Source: Pullilachnospira sp963929535
Lineage (GTDB): Bacteria; Bacillota; Clostridia; Lachnospirales; Lachnospiraceae
NCBI GenBank assembly: GCA_963929535.1
Contig: CAWVIZ010000003.1
Location: 325,708-389,707, forward strand
Length of the DNA: 64,000 bases
Direction: 5' to 3'
Positions 7,937 through 16,287 of the stretch are shown here, piece after piece; the stretch's first letter is position 1; each line of letters begins with the position of its first letter. Made by a program: the position numbers and the translations under genes. The notes under the pieces are model-generated. The model saw only the letters and a program-made list of their open reading frames with translations, had not been told where the DNA came from and did no database searches.

Positions 7937-10510
7937 TCAGGCTTTCAGCACCTTCCGTCCGCAGCACTGTTTGTATTTCTTTCCGCTTCCACAGGGACAG
8001 GGATCGTTGGGGTAAACCTTTCCTTCTGCCCGGCGCACCGGCCCTTTTGCGGATTCATCCTTGTTGGTTCCCGTCACCTGTGCCACCTGTTCCCGTTCCA
8101 CTTTCTGTTCAATACGCACATGATACAGCAGCCGGATGGTATCCTGCTGGATCGAGCTGATCATGCCATCGAACATCTCGAAAGCGCTCATCTTGTACTC
8201 CACCTTGGGGTCTCTCTGTCCATAAGCTGCCAGACCCACGCCCTGACGAAGCTGCTCCATATCATCGATATGGTCCATCCACTTCCGGTCGATCACCTTC
8301 AGAAGCACCACCCGTTCCAGCTCCCGCATCTGCTCAGCCTCCGGGAATTCGGCCTCCTTCAGCTCATACAGCTTGATGGCCTCTTCCTTCAGCTCCTGCT
8401 TCAGCTGGTTTTTCTTCATACCCTTCACCCGCTCAGTGGTGATCACCTTAACAGGAATGATAGGCAGAAGCACTGTATTCAACTCCATCAGATCCCAGTC
8501 TTCTGAATCCGCCTCATCGTTGAGACACATATCAATGGTGTTGTCGATGGTGTCCGTGATCATCTTGCAGATGGCATCCCGCATATTCTCTCCGTCCAGA
8601 ACCCTGCGGCGCTCTTTGTAAATGATCTCTCTCTGCTCGTTATTTACCTGGTCGTACTCCAGCAGGTTCTTACGGATACCATAGTTATTGCTCTCGATCT
8701 TCTTCTGTGCCTTCTCAATGGCCCCGGACAGCATCTTATGCTCAATCTGCTCATCCTCGCCCACACCCAGACCGGAAAATACCTTCATCAGCTTTTCAGA
8801 CCCGAACAGGCGCATCAGATCATCCTCCAGGGAAATATAAAAACGGGATTCTCCCGGATCTCCCTGACGGCCGGCACGGCCCCGCAGCTGATTGTCGATA
8901 CGTCTGGATTCATGCCGCTCCGTACCAATGATCTTCAGTCCGCCTGCGGCTCTGGCCTCATCATCCAGCTTGATATCTGTACCACGGCCGGCCATATTGG
9001 TGGCGATGGTCACTGTGCCCGCCACACCGGCCTGGGCCACGATCTCCGCCTCCAGCTCATGGAACTTGGCGTTCAGCACCTGATGCTTGATTCCCTCCCG
9101 CCGCAGCATGTTGCTGAGAAGCTCTGAGGTCTCAATGGTGATGGTACCCACCAGCACCGGCTGATTTTTCTCATGGGCAGCCTTGATCTCCCGTACAACC
9201 GCGCGGAACTTCTCCTTCTTGGTCATATAGACCGCATCCTCCCGGTCGATACGCTGTACCGGACGATTGGTGGGGATCTCCACCACATCCATGCCGTAGA
9301 TATCCCGGAATTCCTGTTCCTCAGTCAGCGCCGTACCGGTCATACCGGCTTTCTTTTTATATTTATTGAAAAAGTTCTGGAAAGTAATGGTAGCCAGCGT
9401 CTTGCTCTCCCGGCGCACCTTCACATGCTCCTTGGCCTCAATAGCCTGATGCAGGCCATCGGAATACCTTCTTCCCGGCATGATACGTCCGGTAAACTCA
9501 TCAACGATCAGTACCTGATCGTCCTTCACCACATAATCCTGATCCCGGAACATCAGATAATGAGCTCTTAAAGCCAGGATAATATTGTGCTGGATCTCCA
9601 GATTCTCCGGATCCGCCAGGTTCTCAATGTGGAAGAACTCCTCCACCTTCTTCACACCCTGCTCGGTAAGGTTCACCACCTTATCCTTCTCATTGACGAT
9701 AAAATCCCCGGTCTCGATGATTTCCTCGCCCATGATGGCGGTCATCTTAGTCATCTCACCGCTGGCCTCGCCCTTCTCCAGCTGCTTTGCCAGAATATCG
9801 CAGACCTCATACAGCTTGGTGGACTTTCCGCTCTGTCCGGAGATGATCAGGGGGGTTCGGGCCTCATCGATCAGCACCGAGTCCACCTCGTCAATGATGG
9901 CATAGTGGAGATCTCTCTGTACCAGCTGCTCCTTGTAGATCACCATGTTGTCTCTCAGATAGTCGAAACCATCCTCATTGTTGGTCACATAGGTGATATC
10001 GCAGGCATACTGTTCCCTCCGCTCATCATTCTTCATGGAATTCAGGATCACACCTACAGTCAGGCCCAGAAATTCATGAACCTTTCCCATCCACTCAGCA
10101 TCACGCTTGGCCAGGTAATCATTGACCGTAACGATGTGCACACCCTTGCCCTCCAGGGCGTTCAGATATGCGGGACAGGTCGAAACAAGGGTTTTTCCTT
10201 CACCGGTCTTCATCTCCGCGATACGGCCCTGATGAAGAATGATACCGCCGATCAGCTGTACCCGGTAGTGTTCCATGTTCAGCACACGTCTGGCCGCCTC
10301 CCGTACCACGGCAAATGCCTCCGGAAGCAGGTCATCCAGAGTCTCTCCCTTGCCCAGCCTTTCCTTAAATTCTCTTGTCTTATCCTTTAACTGGTCATCC
10401 GTCAGTTTGATCATATCGGGGCGCAGCGCCTCGATCTTATCCACCAACGGCATAATTCGTTTCAGTTCTCTGGAGCTGTGGGTTCCAAAAATCTTTTCTG
10501 CAAATTTCAT
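7937..10510 (-). CDS. secA: Preprotein translocase ATPase SecA
   Basis: 857 residues from the ATG at 10510 with AGGAG seven bases upstream. Essential motor of Sec-dependent export: it binds preproteins and SecYEG at the membrane and drives translocation with ATP. Visible are MKTGEGKTLVS (Walker A, near 106), the DEAD-like motif IIDEVDSVLIDEARTP (near 208), the motor-2 helicase signatures TNMAGRGTDI and RGRAGRQGDPG, and the C-terminal zinc-binding tail with CPCGSGKKYKQCCG. It has the full length usual for Firmicutes SecA1. It is monocistronic or followed by the HAD remnant, with a likely promoter at 10621-10649. Confidence 0.99.
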   Translation of the reverse strand: MKFAEKIFGTHSSRELKRIMPLVDKIEALRPDMIKLTDDQLKDKTREFKERLGKGETLDDLLPEAFAVVREAARRVLNMEHYRVQLIGGIILHQGRIAEMKTGEGKTLVSTCPAYLNALEGKGVHIVTVNDYLAKRDAEWMGKVHEFLGLTVGVILNSMKNDERREQYACDITYVTNNEDGFDYLRDNMVIYKEQLVQRDLHYAIIDEVDSVLIDEARTPLIISGQSGKSTKLYEVCDILAKQLEKGEASGEMTKMTAIMGEEIIETGDFIVNEKDKVVNLTEQGVKKVEEFFHIENLADPENLEIQHNIILALRAHYLMFRDQDYVVKDDQVLIVDEFTGRIMPGRRYSDGLHQAIEAKEHVKVRRESKTLATITFQNFFNKYKKKAGMTGTALTEEQEFRDIYGMDVVEIPTNRPVQRIDREDAVYMTKKEKFRAVVREIKAAHEKNQPVLVGTITIETSELLSNMLRREGIKHQVLNAKFHELEAEIVAQAGVAGTVTIATNMAGRGTDIKLDDEARAAGGLKIIGTERHESRRIDNQLRGRAGRQGDPGESRFYISLEDDLMRLFGSEKLMKVFSGLGVGEDEQIEHKMLSGAIEKAQKKIESNNYGIRKNLLEYDQVNNEQREIIYKERRRVLDGENMRDAICKMITDTIDNTIDMCLNDEADSEDWDLMELNTVLLPIIPVKVITTERVKGMKKNQLKQELKEEAIKLYELKEAEFPEAEQMRELERVVLLKVIDRKWMDHIDDMEQLRQGVGLAAYGQRDPKVEYKMSAFEMFDGMISSIQQDTIRLLYHVRIEQKVEREQVAQVTGTNKDESAKGPVRRAEGKVYPNDPCPCGSGKKYKQCCGRKVLKA

Positions 10511-10620
10511 AAATCCACTCCTGTAGTTCTGCTGGTTTTCAATACAACGACAGCTCATCCATCAGACCACAGACCCGCCGATGGCGCTGATATCTGAGCT
10601 GTTACCAAAATACCTTTCTT

Positions 10621-10649
10621 ATTTTAGCACTTTCTTTCCTGTTGCACAA
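10621..10649 (-). promoter_or_regulatory. Sigma-A-type promoter of secA
   Basis: On the minus strand TTGTGC, 17 bases, TAAAAT with TGC before the -10 (extended -10 form), about 110 bases before the secA ATG. Confidence 0.6.
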
Positions 10650-10678
10650 CCTGAGAATATGGGATTTCCGCAAAATAT

Positions 10679-10710
10679 GTGACAGTTCCGCCTTCCGGCT
10701 TCGCTGTCAC
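10679..10710. repeat. Short hairpin relative of the MITE-like repeat
   Basis: GTGACAGTTCCGCC and GGCTTCGCTGTCAC form a hairpin with a TTCC loop; the next bases (ACTGCATACCGCG) resemble the start of the interior of the 143-bp element. A decayed copy in the gap between hpf and secA. Confidence 0.55.
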
Positions 10711-10754
10711 AACTGCATACCGCGTTCCCTCTTTTACATAGCTGGGATTTTCCC

Positions 10755-10796
10755 GAAAAAAGAAAGCCGCCCATCGGACGGCTTCTCTCTTTTTCT
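10755..10796 (-). terminator. Rho-independent terminator of hpf
   Basis: On the minus strand AGAAGCCGTCC, loop GAT, GGGCGGCTTTCT, then a T tract; it lies just after the hpf stop. The opposite strand also carries T residues, so it may work both ways. Confidence 0.8.
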
Positions 10797-10801
10797 GTGG
10801 C

Positions 10802-11329
10802 TCAGCACTCCGGCTCGATCAAACCGTAAGTATTGCCCTTTCTCTTATATACCACGTTTACCTCATCCGTCTCCGCGTTGCGGAATACGAAGAAGTTATG
10901 TCCCAGCAGCTCCATCTGTACACAGGCATCTTCCGGATACATGGGCTTCATACCGAATCGTTTGGTACGGATGATCTTTACTTCCTCATCCTCCATGAAA
11001 TCGTCCTCCACAAAGGCCTTCTGGAAGTTCCCTCCGCCCTGCTGCTTATTGATGATCTTGGTCTTATATTTTCTCAGTTGGCGCTCAATGACCTCTTCCA
11101 CCAGATCAATGGACACGTACATGTCACTGCTCACCTGCTCCGAACGGATGATATTCCCTTTTACAGGAATGGTAACTTCAATCTTCTGTCTCTCTTTTTC
11201 CACACTTAAGGTTACATGGACTTCTGTCTCAGGAGTAAAATATCTCTCCAACTTACCCAGTTTATCCTGTACGGCGGTTTTCAGACCTTCCGTCACTTCG
11301 ATATTTTTTCCGCTGATAATAAATTTCAT
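10802..11329 (-). CDS. hpf: Long-form ribosome hibernation promoting factor HPF (RaiA/YfiA family)
   Basis: 175 residues. The N-terminal part (1-100, MKFIISGKNIEVTEGLK) is the ribosome-binding S30AE fold; the C-terminal part (about 120-175, VKIIRTKRFGMKPMYPEDAC) is the dimerisation domain found only in long HPFs, which makes 100S ribosome dimers in stationary phase. The length fits the long form. The start has only a weak AGGGG before it. The gene has its own promoter at 11519-11547, a roughly 190-base leader containing a decayed repeat and a hairpin, and a clear terminator. Confidence 0.96.
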   Translation of the reverse strand: MKFIISGKNIEVTEGLKTAVQDKLGKLERYFTPETEVHVTLSVEKERQKIEVTIPVKGNIIRSEQVSSDMYVSIDLVEEVIERQLRKYKTKIINKQQGGGNFQKAFVEDDFMEDEEVKIIRTKRFGMKPMYPEDACVQMELLGHNFFVFRNAETDEVNVVYKRKGNTYGLIEPEC

Positions 11330-11378
11330 GCTGTCAACCCCTTCGTCCTATATTTTACAGAGTCTGTGAACCGCACAT

Positions 11379-11411
11379 ATAACAGTTCAGACCTTACGGC
11401 TTCGCTGTCAT
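11379..11411. repeat. Decayed MITE-like repeat in the hpf leader
   Basis: ATAACAGTTCAG and CTTCGCTGTCAT resemble the end hairpin of the 143-bp element, followed by a piece of its interior (AAATGTATGCACGCATACC). It lies inside the predicted 5' leader of hpf. Confidence 0.5.
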
Positions 11412-11518
11412 AAATGTATGCACGCATACCGCGCTTCCTGCGGCCTGTTGTCCGTATGTTATTGTTCACAGCCAAACTACAGCGGCTGTTCCCTGGTTCC
11501 TTCTCTGTAAGTAGTTTT

Positions 11519-11547
11519 ATTATACCAATTTGCAGCCATTTTTGCAA
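11519..11547 (-). promoter_or_regulatory. Sigma-A-type promoter of hpf
   Basis: On the minus strand TTGCAA, 17 bases, TATAAT. Transcription would start near 11512, giving a leader of about 185 bases that contains a hairpin (AACAGCC against GGCTGTG) and the decayed repeat. Confidence 0.7.
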
Positions 11548-11588
11548 CGATTATTCGATAATTTGTAGTGTTTTTATGATTTTTACAG

Positions 11589-12365
11589 TTAATTTTCACA
11601 AAATTTTTTGATTTGTGAAAATGGCATCGGACCGCCGAACAGGTCCAGCGCGCTTCCCACCGTCACATCCAGACGGTTCTTTCCCGCTTCCTTCAGTTTT
11701 TCCAGATCCCGAAAGCTTCCGACTCCGCCTGCGTAAGTAATGGGAATCCCCTCGCATTCAGCCAGAAGGGCGGCCAGCTCCGTCTCGATCCCCGAGGCCT
11801 TCCCTTCCACATCCACTGCATGTACGAGAAATTCATCGCAGCAGCCGGACAGCCTGTCCAGCGTCTCCCGGTTCACCTCCACCTGGGTAAATTTCTGCCA
11901 GCGGTCCGTGACGATCCAGTAAGCGCCGTCCCTTTTCCGGCAGCTCAGGTCCAGAACCATCCGCTCCTTTCCCACCGAGCGGAGCATGTTCTCCAGATGT
12001 TCCCAGGAAATCTGTCCGTCCCGGAAAACATAGGAGGTTACGATCACATGGCTGGCGCCTGCATCCAGAAACTCCCAGGCGTTCTTGGGCCTGATTCCGC
12101 CCCCTGCCTGCAGTCCGCCCGGATAAGCCCGCAAAGCGGCCAGCGCCTGCTCTTTTGTTTCCTTATAGTAAGGCGAAGTCTCTGGATTCAGTAATATAAT
12201 ATGTCCTCCCCGTATCCCATATGACTGGTAAAACCGGGCATAAAAGGCCGCATCCTGTTCCGAGACAAAATTCTCTCTGGCCAGATCTCCCTGATCCCTC
12301 AGGCTGCCGCCCACAATCTGTTTCACCTTCCCGTTATGTATATCAATACACGGCCGAAATCTCAT
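11589..12365 (-). CDS. HisA of the eukaryotic type (phosphoribosylformimino-AICAR-phosphate isomerase)
   Basis: 258 residues. It starts MRFRPCIDIHNGKVKQIVGG, with the Asp of the first strand (CIDIHNG) typical of HisA, and later carries LQAGGGIRP (phosphate loop), a second Asp in HAVDVEG and the second phosphate loop TYAGGVGS. The spacing and the segment GGHIILLNPETSPYYKET match the yeast HIS6 type rather than the usual bacterial HisA. It would isomerise ProFAR to PRFAR in histidine synthesis. No other his gene lies beside it, so its place in the pathway is inferred. Ribosome binding site GAGGATG before the ATG. A related but altered function is possible. Confidence 0.82.
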   Translation of the reverse strand: MRFRPCIDIHNGKVKQIVGGSLRDQGDLARENFVSEQDAAFYARFYQSYGIRGGHIILLNPETSPYYKETKEQALAALRAYPGGLQAGGGIRPKNAWEFLDAGASHVIVTSYVFRDGQISWEHLENMLRSVGKERMVLDLSCRKRDGAYWIVTDRWQKFTQVEVNRETLDRLSGCCDEFLVHAVDVEGKASGIETELAALLAECEGIPITYAGGVGSFRDLEKLKEAGKNRLDVTVGSALDLFGGPMPFSQIKKFCEN

Positions 12366-12570
12366 TTCTCATCCTCATTTCTCTTTCATTTGCTTCCTGT
12401 TTGCTCTGTCCGCATCCCCTTTGCCGGATCCTTACGGTCATATCATATCACACGGCCGAACCGATCCGCAACCACATCGGTCCGTTCCCCAGCCGCCGCA
12501 GCTTAACGGCGAACCCCGGCAGCGCTCCGCGATACAGTAAGCATTGCATCCGCTTACCGGCTCTATCAGT

Positions 12571-12605
12571 AAAAAAACCGGCGCACCGGTATTTGGATGC
12601 GCCAG
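12571..12605 (-). terminator. Rho-independent terminator downstream of the second sugar-binding protein gene
   Basis: On the minus strand CTGGCGCATCC pairs with GGTGCGCCGG and is followed by seven T. It lies beyond repeat copy B, so the repeat would be part of the transcript. Nothing else is seen in 12366-12570. Confidence 0.7.
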
Positions 12606-12669
12606 TTCTTCATAACTGATCCCAGCAGTAAGATGCCATTCAGCCGCCGTATCCTGCTGCTGTATGTTT

Positions 12670-12812
12670 GTTACAGTTCAGCCTTCCAATATCCCGCGAG
12701 GTGTCACGCTGCATTCGCAGCGTGATCCCGAGATTTGCGGGCGCCAGGCTGCGATTTTCGCAGCCTGTGTGCATGCATTTGTAACAGTGAAGCCGGAAGG
12801 CTGAACTGTTAC
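12670..12812. repeat. MITE-like 143-bp repeat, copy B
   Basis: Nearly identical over 143 bp to copy A at 4277-4419, in inverse orientation. The most visible differences are AATATCC for AATGTCC and an internal hairpin arm, GCGATTTTCGC, that is GCGAAAATCAC in copy A. It starts 11 bases after the stop of the sugar-binding protein gene. Confidence 0.85.
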
Positions 12813-12822
12813 GTATGTTTCA

Positions 12823-14001
12823 CTATTCGTATATATACTTCTGATTTTCTTCCAGATCGATATTCTCCTGATCGATCCACTGGAATCCAGGATCGATCTC
12901 CTCCTCATTTTCCATTCCCAGTATGGCTCTGGCACCGGCTACCACTGTGGCATACCCCATCCCATAGGGATTCTGCGTCACCACGCCGGCCTCCTGTCCG
13001 TCCCTGATGGCCTGCATCTGAGTTTTTCCCATATCAAATCCCACCAGTACGATTCCCCGGTCTTCATAATCTTTCAGAACTGCCAGCGCCTGAGTACTCA
13101 TTGATTCGTTGGTGCAGAAATAACCCTTCAGATCCGGATACTGGGTGAGCACTGACTCCATCTGTTCCTGAATGGACAGATCTTCCTCAGCTTCCGGCTC
13201 ATAGGAAATCTCCACCACGGACACCTCCGGATGATTCTCCGCAATCTCATCGGTAAATCCCCTCACCCGCTTCTGACTGCTCTCAGAAAGGCTCATATGC
13301 GCCGCTACCGCTATCCGTCCGGCATCCCCGATCTCCTGGCAAAGCCTTTTTGCCGCTTCACGGCCGGCAGCATAGTTATCCGTCACACAGGATGTCTCCA
13401 CCAGATCGCTGGTCACACCGGAATCCAGTACAATCACCGGAATCCCGCTTCCATCAGCGCCCTCCAGAAGGGCCTCACAGGAATTCATATCAATTGCCGC
13501 CAGGCAGAGCACATAGGGCTTACCGGATAAGGTGGCCTCTGTCAGAACAGCTTCCAAAGTATTCACCTGGCTATCCACATCCGTCTCATCCTTGGTCCCT
13601 TCAAAGGTGAAGGTGATCTTATCATCTCCCTCATACCCAAGTGTTTCATTCAGATCATCAATCGCCTGGGAAATCCCTTCCTTCACCGCATCCCAGTAAC
13701 CGCTTCCCGTATTCTTGGCCACTACCGCAAAGCAGGTACCTTCTTCCAGCGGAAGTCCCTCTGCGGAAGTATAATCCGCTATCATTTCCTCCTCATCCGG
13801 AAGATCTATCTCAGGTTCATCCTGCTGCTCTGCCTCATCTGTGACTTCTGCCTCTTCCTCGGGTTCCGCGGTGGGCTCCTCTGTGGGAGTTGACTCCGGA
13901 GTCTTGGCTCCTGTCTGTACCGTACTCTTTCCGTCTCCGCACCCCGCCAGCAGGACACCCGCCGCCAGCAGGATCGCCAGCATACTTCTTCTCCTCTTCA
14001 T
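12823..14001 (-). CDS. Sugar-binding lipoprotein of the LacI-like periplasmic-binding fold (Peripla_BP_4)
   Basis: 392 residues from the ATG at 14001; the longer frame to 14052 is rejected because the lipoprotein signal MKRRRSMLAILLAAGVLLAGCG should be N-terminal. The lipidated Cys is followed by an acidic Pro/Glu-rich linker (about 30-70) and a type 1 binding fold related to ribose, allose and xylose binders (AKNTGSGYWDAVKEGI; VIVLDSGVTSD; VGFDMGKTQMQAI; the C-terminal QNPYGMGYATV). It should deliver a sugar or similar ligand to an ABC importer, but no permease or ATPase gene accompanies it, so it may share a transporter encoded elsewhere or act as a sensor. An extended -10-like TATAAT lies near 14105-14110. 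Confidence 0.88.
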   Translation of the reverse strand: MKRRRSMLAILLAAGVLLAGCGDGKSTVQTGAKTPESTPTEEPTAEPEEEAEVTDEAEQQDEPEIDLPDEEEMIADYTSAEGLPLEEGTCFAVVAKNTGSGYWDAVKEGISQAIDDLNETLGYEGDDKITFTFEGTKDETDVDSQVNTLEAVLTEATLSGKPYVLCLAAIDMNSCEALLEGADGSGIPVIVLDSGVTSDLVETSCVTDNYAAGREAAKRLCQEIGDAGRIAVAAHMSLSESSQKRVRGFTDEIAENHPEVSVVEISYEPEAEEDLSIQEQMESVLTQYPDLKGYFCTNESMSTQALAVLKDYEDRGIVLVGFDMGKTQMQAIRDGQEAGVVTQNPYGMGYATVVAGARAILGMENEEEIDPGFQWIDQENIDLEENQKYIYE

Positions 14002-14196
14002 TCCGAATCCCCTTGTCTGTACGTCATACTTAAAGCTGCTGCACTTTCGCACACCTTTCTGCCGAAAATTTTACAGCCCTTTAACAAAAATTGTATTCCT
14101 CTTCATTATACATATCCGGCAAAAATAGTCCATAGGAGATTCTTAAGATTTTTGTGATTTTTTTGTGTATTTTTTATTATAATCGTAACATTTCTG

Positions 14197-15285
14197 TCAT
14201 TCTTTCCCTTTTTCCATTTTTCCTTCCCCGGGTTCCAATTCCTTCCATATATTTTGTACCAGCAGCACGCTCACCGGCCCCAGGAAAAATCCCATCAGTC
14301 CATATAGAAAAAAACCTCCGTAAACAGAAATCAGCATCAGCGCCGGGTGAAGCCCGATCTCTTTTCCGATCAGCCGCGGTTCCAGGAACTGGCGGAGAAG
14401 ATCTGCCGCCAGGTACAGTCCAAAGTATCCCAGCCCCAGCATATACTTTCCCTGTACACACAGGATCAGCGCCCATGGAATCAGAATTGTTCCCGTTCCG
14501 ATCAGAGGAAGCGCGTCCAGAAATCCCACCACCGCTCCCGCCACAGCAAAATAGGGATTTCCCAAAAGCCAGAACCCGGCCGCACACAGCAGTCCCACCG
14601 CCGCCATGATCAGCACCTGTGCCTTCAGATACCTTCCTCCGGCCCGGCAGAGCCGGGCGGCCACTCTGCCGATTCCCCGCCTTACTCTTCCTCCTTTCAT
14701 CCATTCGCGAAATTGCTCCATATCCTTCAGCACCAGGGTTCCGAATATGATCACCACCAGAATACCTCCCACCAGGGCAATGATCCCTTTCACCAGAGTC
14801 ACCAGGTATCCCAGCCAGGCCGTACCCAGCTTATTCTGCACCTCCTCCTGTACCACTCCGATCTGGTACAGCAGAAACTCCCTGCTCTTTTCTGCCGCGA
14901 TCCCTGTAATATCCTCCAGCACACAGCAGCAGGTATTTAAAAATCCATCAACCTGCGATCTCCACCCCCGAATTCCGGAAAGAAGCTCCTGGGCCTGCCC
15001 CACCAAAAGTTCTCCCACCTTCCAGATTCCTCCGGCCAGCAGAACAGCAAATACAGCGATCAGAATCCCTCCTCCGATTCCCCGGCGGATCTTCCACTTC
15101 TGTTCCATCCACTTTGCTGCCGGGAGAACCATGGAAGCCAGCATCCAGCCCAATAAAAAAGGAATCGCAGCAGGAAGCAGATACCGCATACCCAGATACA
15201 CTCCCAACCCGATTCCGATCAAACACGTCCATTTTTTCCGATCCACTGTCCTCACCACGCTTTCCTGTGAAATCCCTTCCTCCAC
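14197..15285 (-). CDS. AI-2E/YtvI-type polytopic membrane protein
   Basis: 362 residues with about eight hydrophobic segments (for example LLPAAIPFLLGWMLASMV, ILIAVFAVLLAGGIW, IALVGGILVVIIFGTLVL and the C-terminal LMLISVYGGFFLYGLMGFFLGP). The order of segments and the ending match the AI-2E transporter superfamily, and the N-terminal style is close to YtvI, a sporulation membrane protein. The start is uncertain: GTG at 15285, or an internal GTG about 30 bases later that has AGGAAAG before it. The transported compound is unknown. The short gap to the pseudouridine synthase gene (130 bases) could hold a promoter but shows no clear one. Confidence 0.85.
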   Translation of the reverse strand: MEEGISQESVVRTVDRKKWTCLIGIGLGVYLGMRYLLPAAIPFLLGWMLASMVLPAAKWMEQKWKIRRGIGGGILIAVFAVLLAGGIWKVGELLVGQAQELLSGIRGWRSQVDGFLNTCCCVLEDITGIAAEKSREFLLYQIGVVQEEVQNKLGTAWLGYLVTLVKGIIALVGGILVVIIFGTLVLKDMEQFREWMKGGRVRRGIGRVAARLCRAGGRYLKAQVLIMAAVGLLCAAGFWLLGNPYFAVAGAVVGFLDALPLIGTGTILIPWALILCVQGKYMLGLGYFGLYLAADLLRQFLEPRLIGKEIGLHPALMLISVYGGFFLYGLMGFFLGPVSVLLVQNIWKELEPGEGKMEKGKE

Positions 15286-15415
15286 AGCGATCTTATCCCG
15301 CTTCCTGCGAAACAGTCTGTCCAGTTATCTCCCGGTCCTGCCGTTTTGCTGCGGACAGGCTCCTCATCGCCTCTCCATGGATTCCGTTCTTCCATAGTAT
15401 CCGTTCCGCACATTT

Positions 15416-16096
15416 TTATATGCTGACAGTTTCTTCAAAATCCCGGAAACATTTTCCCTCCGGTTTTACACTAAAATGCATTCTCCTTCCTGTTTTCGGA
15501 TGATCAAACTCCAGCCTGCAGGCGCAAAGCCCCAGATTTCCCTTTTCTCCTGCGTTCCCCGCCTGAGAATTATATTTTCCGTCTCCCAGCAGCGGCATTC
15601 CGTGATATGCCATCTGTACCCGTATCTGGTGATGCCTTCCAGTCAAAAGCTCAATCTCTGCCAGTCCCTCCGGATCTTTCCATGTCAAAATTTTGTAATT
15701 CAGCGCCGCCCTGCGGCTCCCTTCCGTCCCCGGAGATACCACTCTGGACATATTAGACCGGCCATCCTTTTCCAGATAATCCACAAACTGTCCTTCCAGT
15801 GCCGGAGGTTTTCCACAAAAGGCGGCCAGATACCACTTTTTCATCCGGCCTTTCTGCTGCTGCCTGTTCAGCTCCGCTGCCGCCCGGGAAGTTTTTCCAA
15901 ATACCAGCACCCCTTCCACCGGCTGATCCAGTCTTTGCACAATTCCCACATAACCGCCCTGCAGATAAGCCTTTAACGCACTCTCCATATCCATCTGTCC
16001 AATCCTGGCGCTCTGTACTGCCATACCCGCATGCTTCCTGCACACCAGGATTTCTCTGTCTTCATACAGAATATCCTCTTTTGTCCACTGTCTCAT
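15416..16096 (-). CDS. RluA-family pseudouridine synthase without S4 domain
   Basis: 226 residues from the ATG at 16096 with AGGAG nine bases upstream. The catalytic motif is VQRLDQPVEGVLVFGKT near residue 53, where the Asp of RLD is the nucleophile; the usual HRLDxxTSG reads QRLDQPVEG here, a conservative departure also seen in small RluA members. RHHQIRVQMAYHGMPLLGD is the RluA signature at about 155-172. It makes pseudouridine in rRNA or tRNA; the exact target is unknown. There is no N-terminal S4 domain, so it is shorter than RluC and RluD. Confidence 0.9.
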   Translation of the reverse strand: MRQWTKEDILYEDREILVCRKHAGMAVQSARIGQMDMESALKAYLQGGYVGIVQRLDQPVEGVLVFGKTSRAAAELNRQQQKGRMKKWYLAAFCGKPPALEGQFVDYLEKDGRSNMSRVVSPGTEGSRRAALNYKILTWKDPEGLAEIELLTGRHHQIRVQMAYHGMPLLGDGKYNSQAGNAGEKGNLGLCACRLEFDHPKTGRRMHFSVKPEGKCFRDFEETVSI

Positions 16097-16118
16097 CTAA
16101 CTTTTCTCCTGTGTTTCG

Positions 16119-16150
16119 CAGCAGTTCAGCCTTTTGGCTTTACTGTTACT
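16119..16150. repeat. Decayed hairpin of the MITE-like family
   Basis: GCAGTTCAGCC, TTTTGGC and TTTACTGTTAC recall the 32-base end hairpin. It lies upstream of the pseudouridine synthase gene. Confidence 0.4.
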
Positions 16151-16287
16151 TTTCCGTCATGTACCTACAGCATTTCACCATCTTCCGCGACTTGCAAACG
16201 TAGTATACCCTATTTTATCCGAAAATGCCATCCCTCATCCCAGGTTATCTCCCCACCGTTGTGACAGTTCCACCCCGATCAGACAAC

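Noticed and set aside
14177..14704. A 175-codon Gly/Arg-rich frame
   Set aside because: It is a frame-shadow of the YtvI-type membrane protein gene, which has proper hydrophobic segments.
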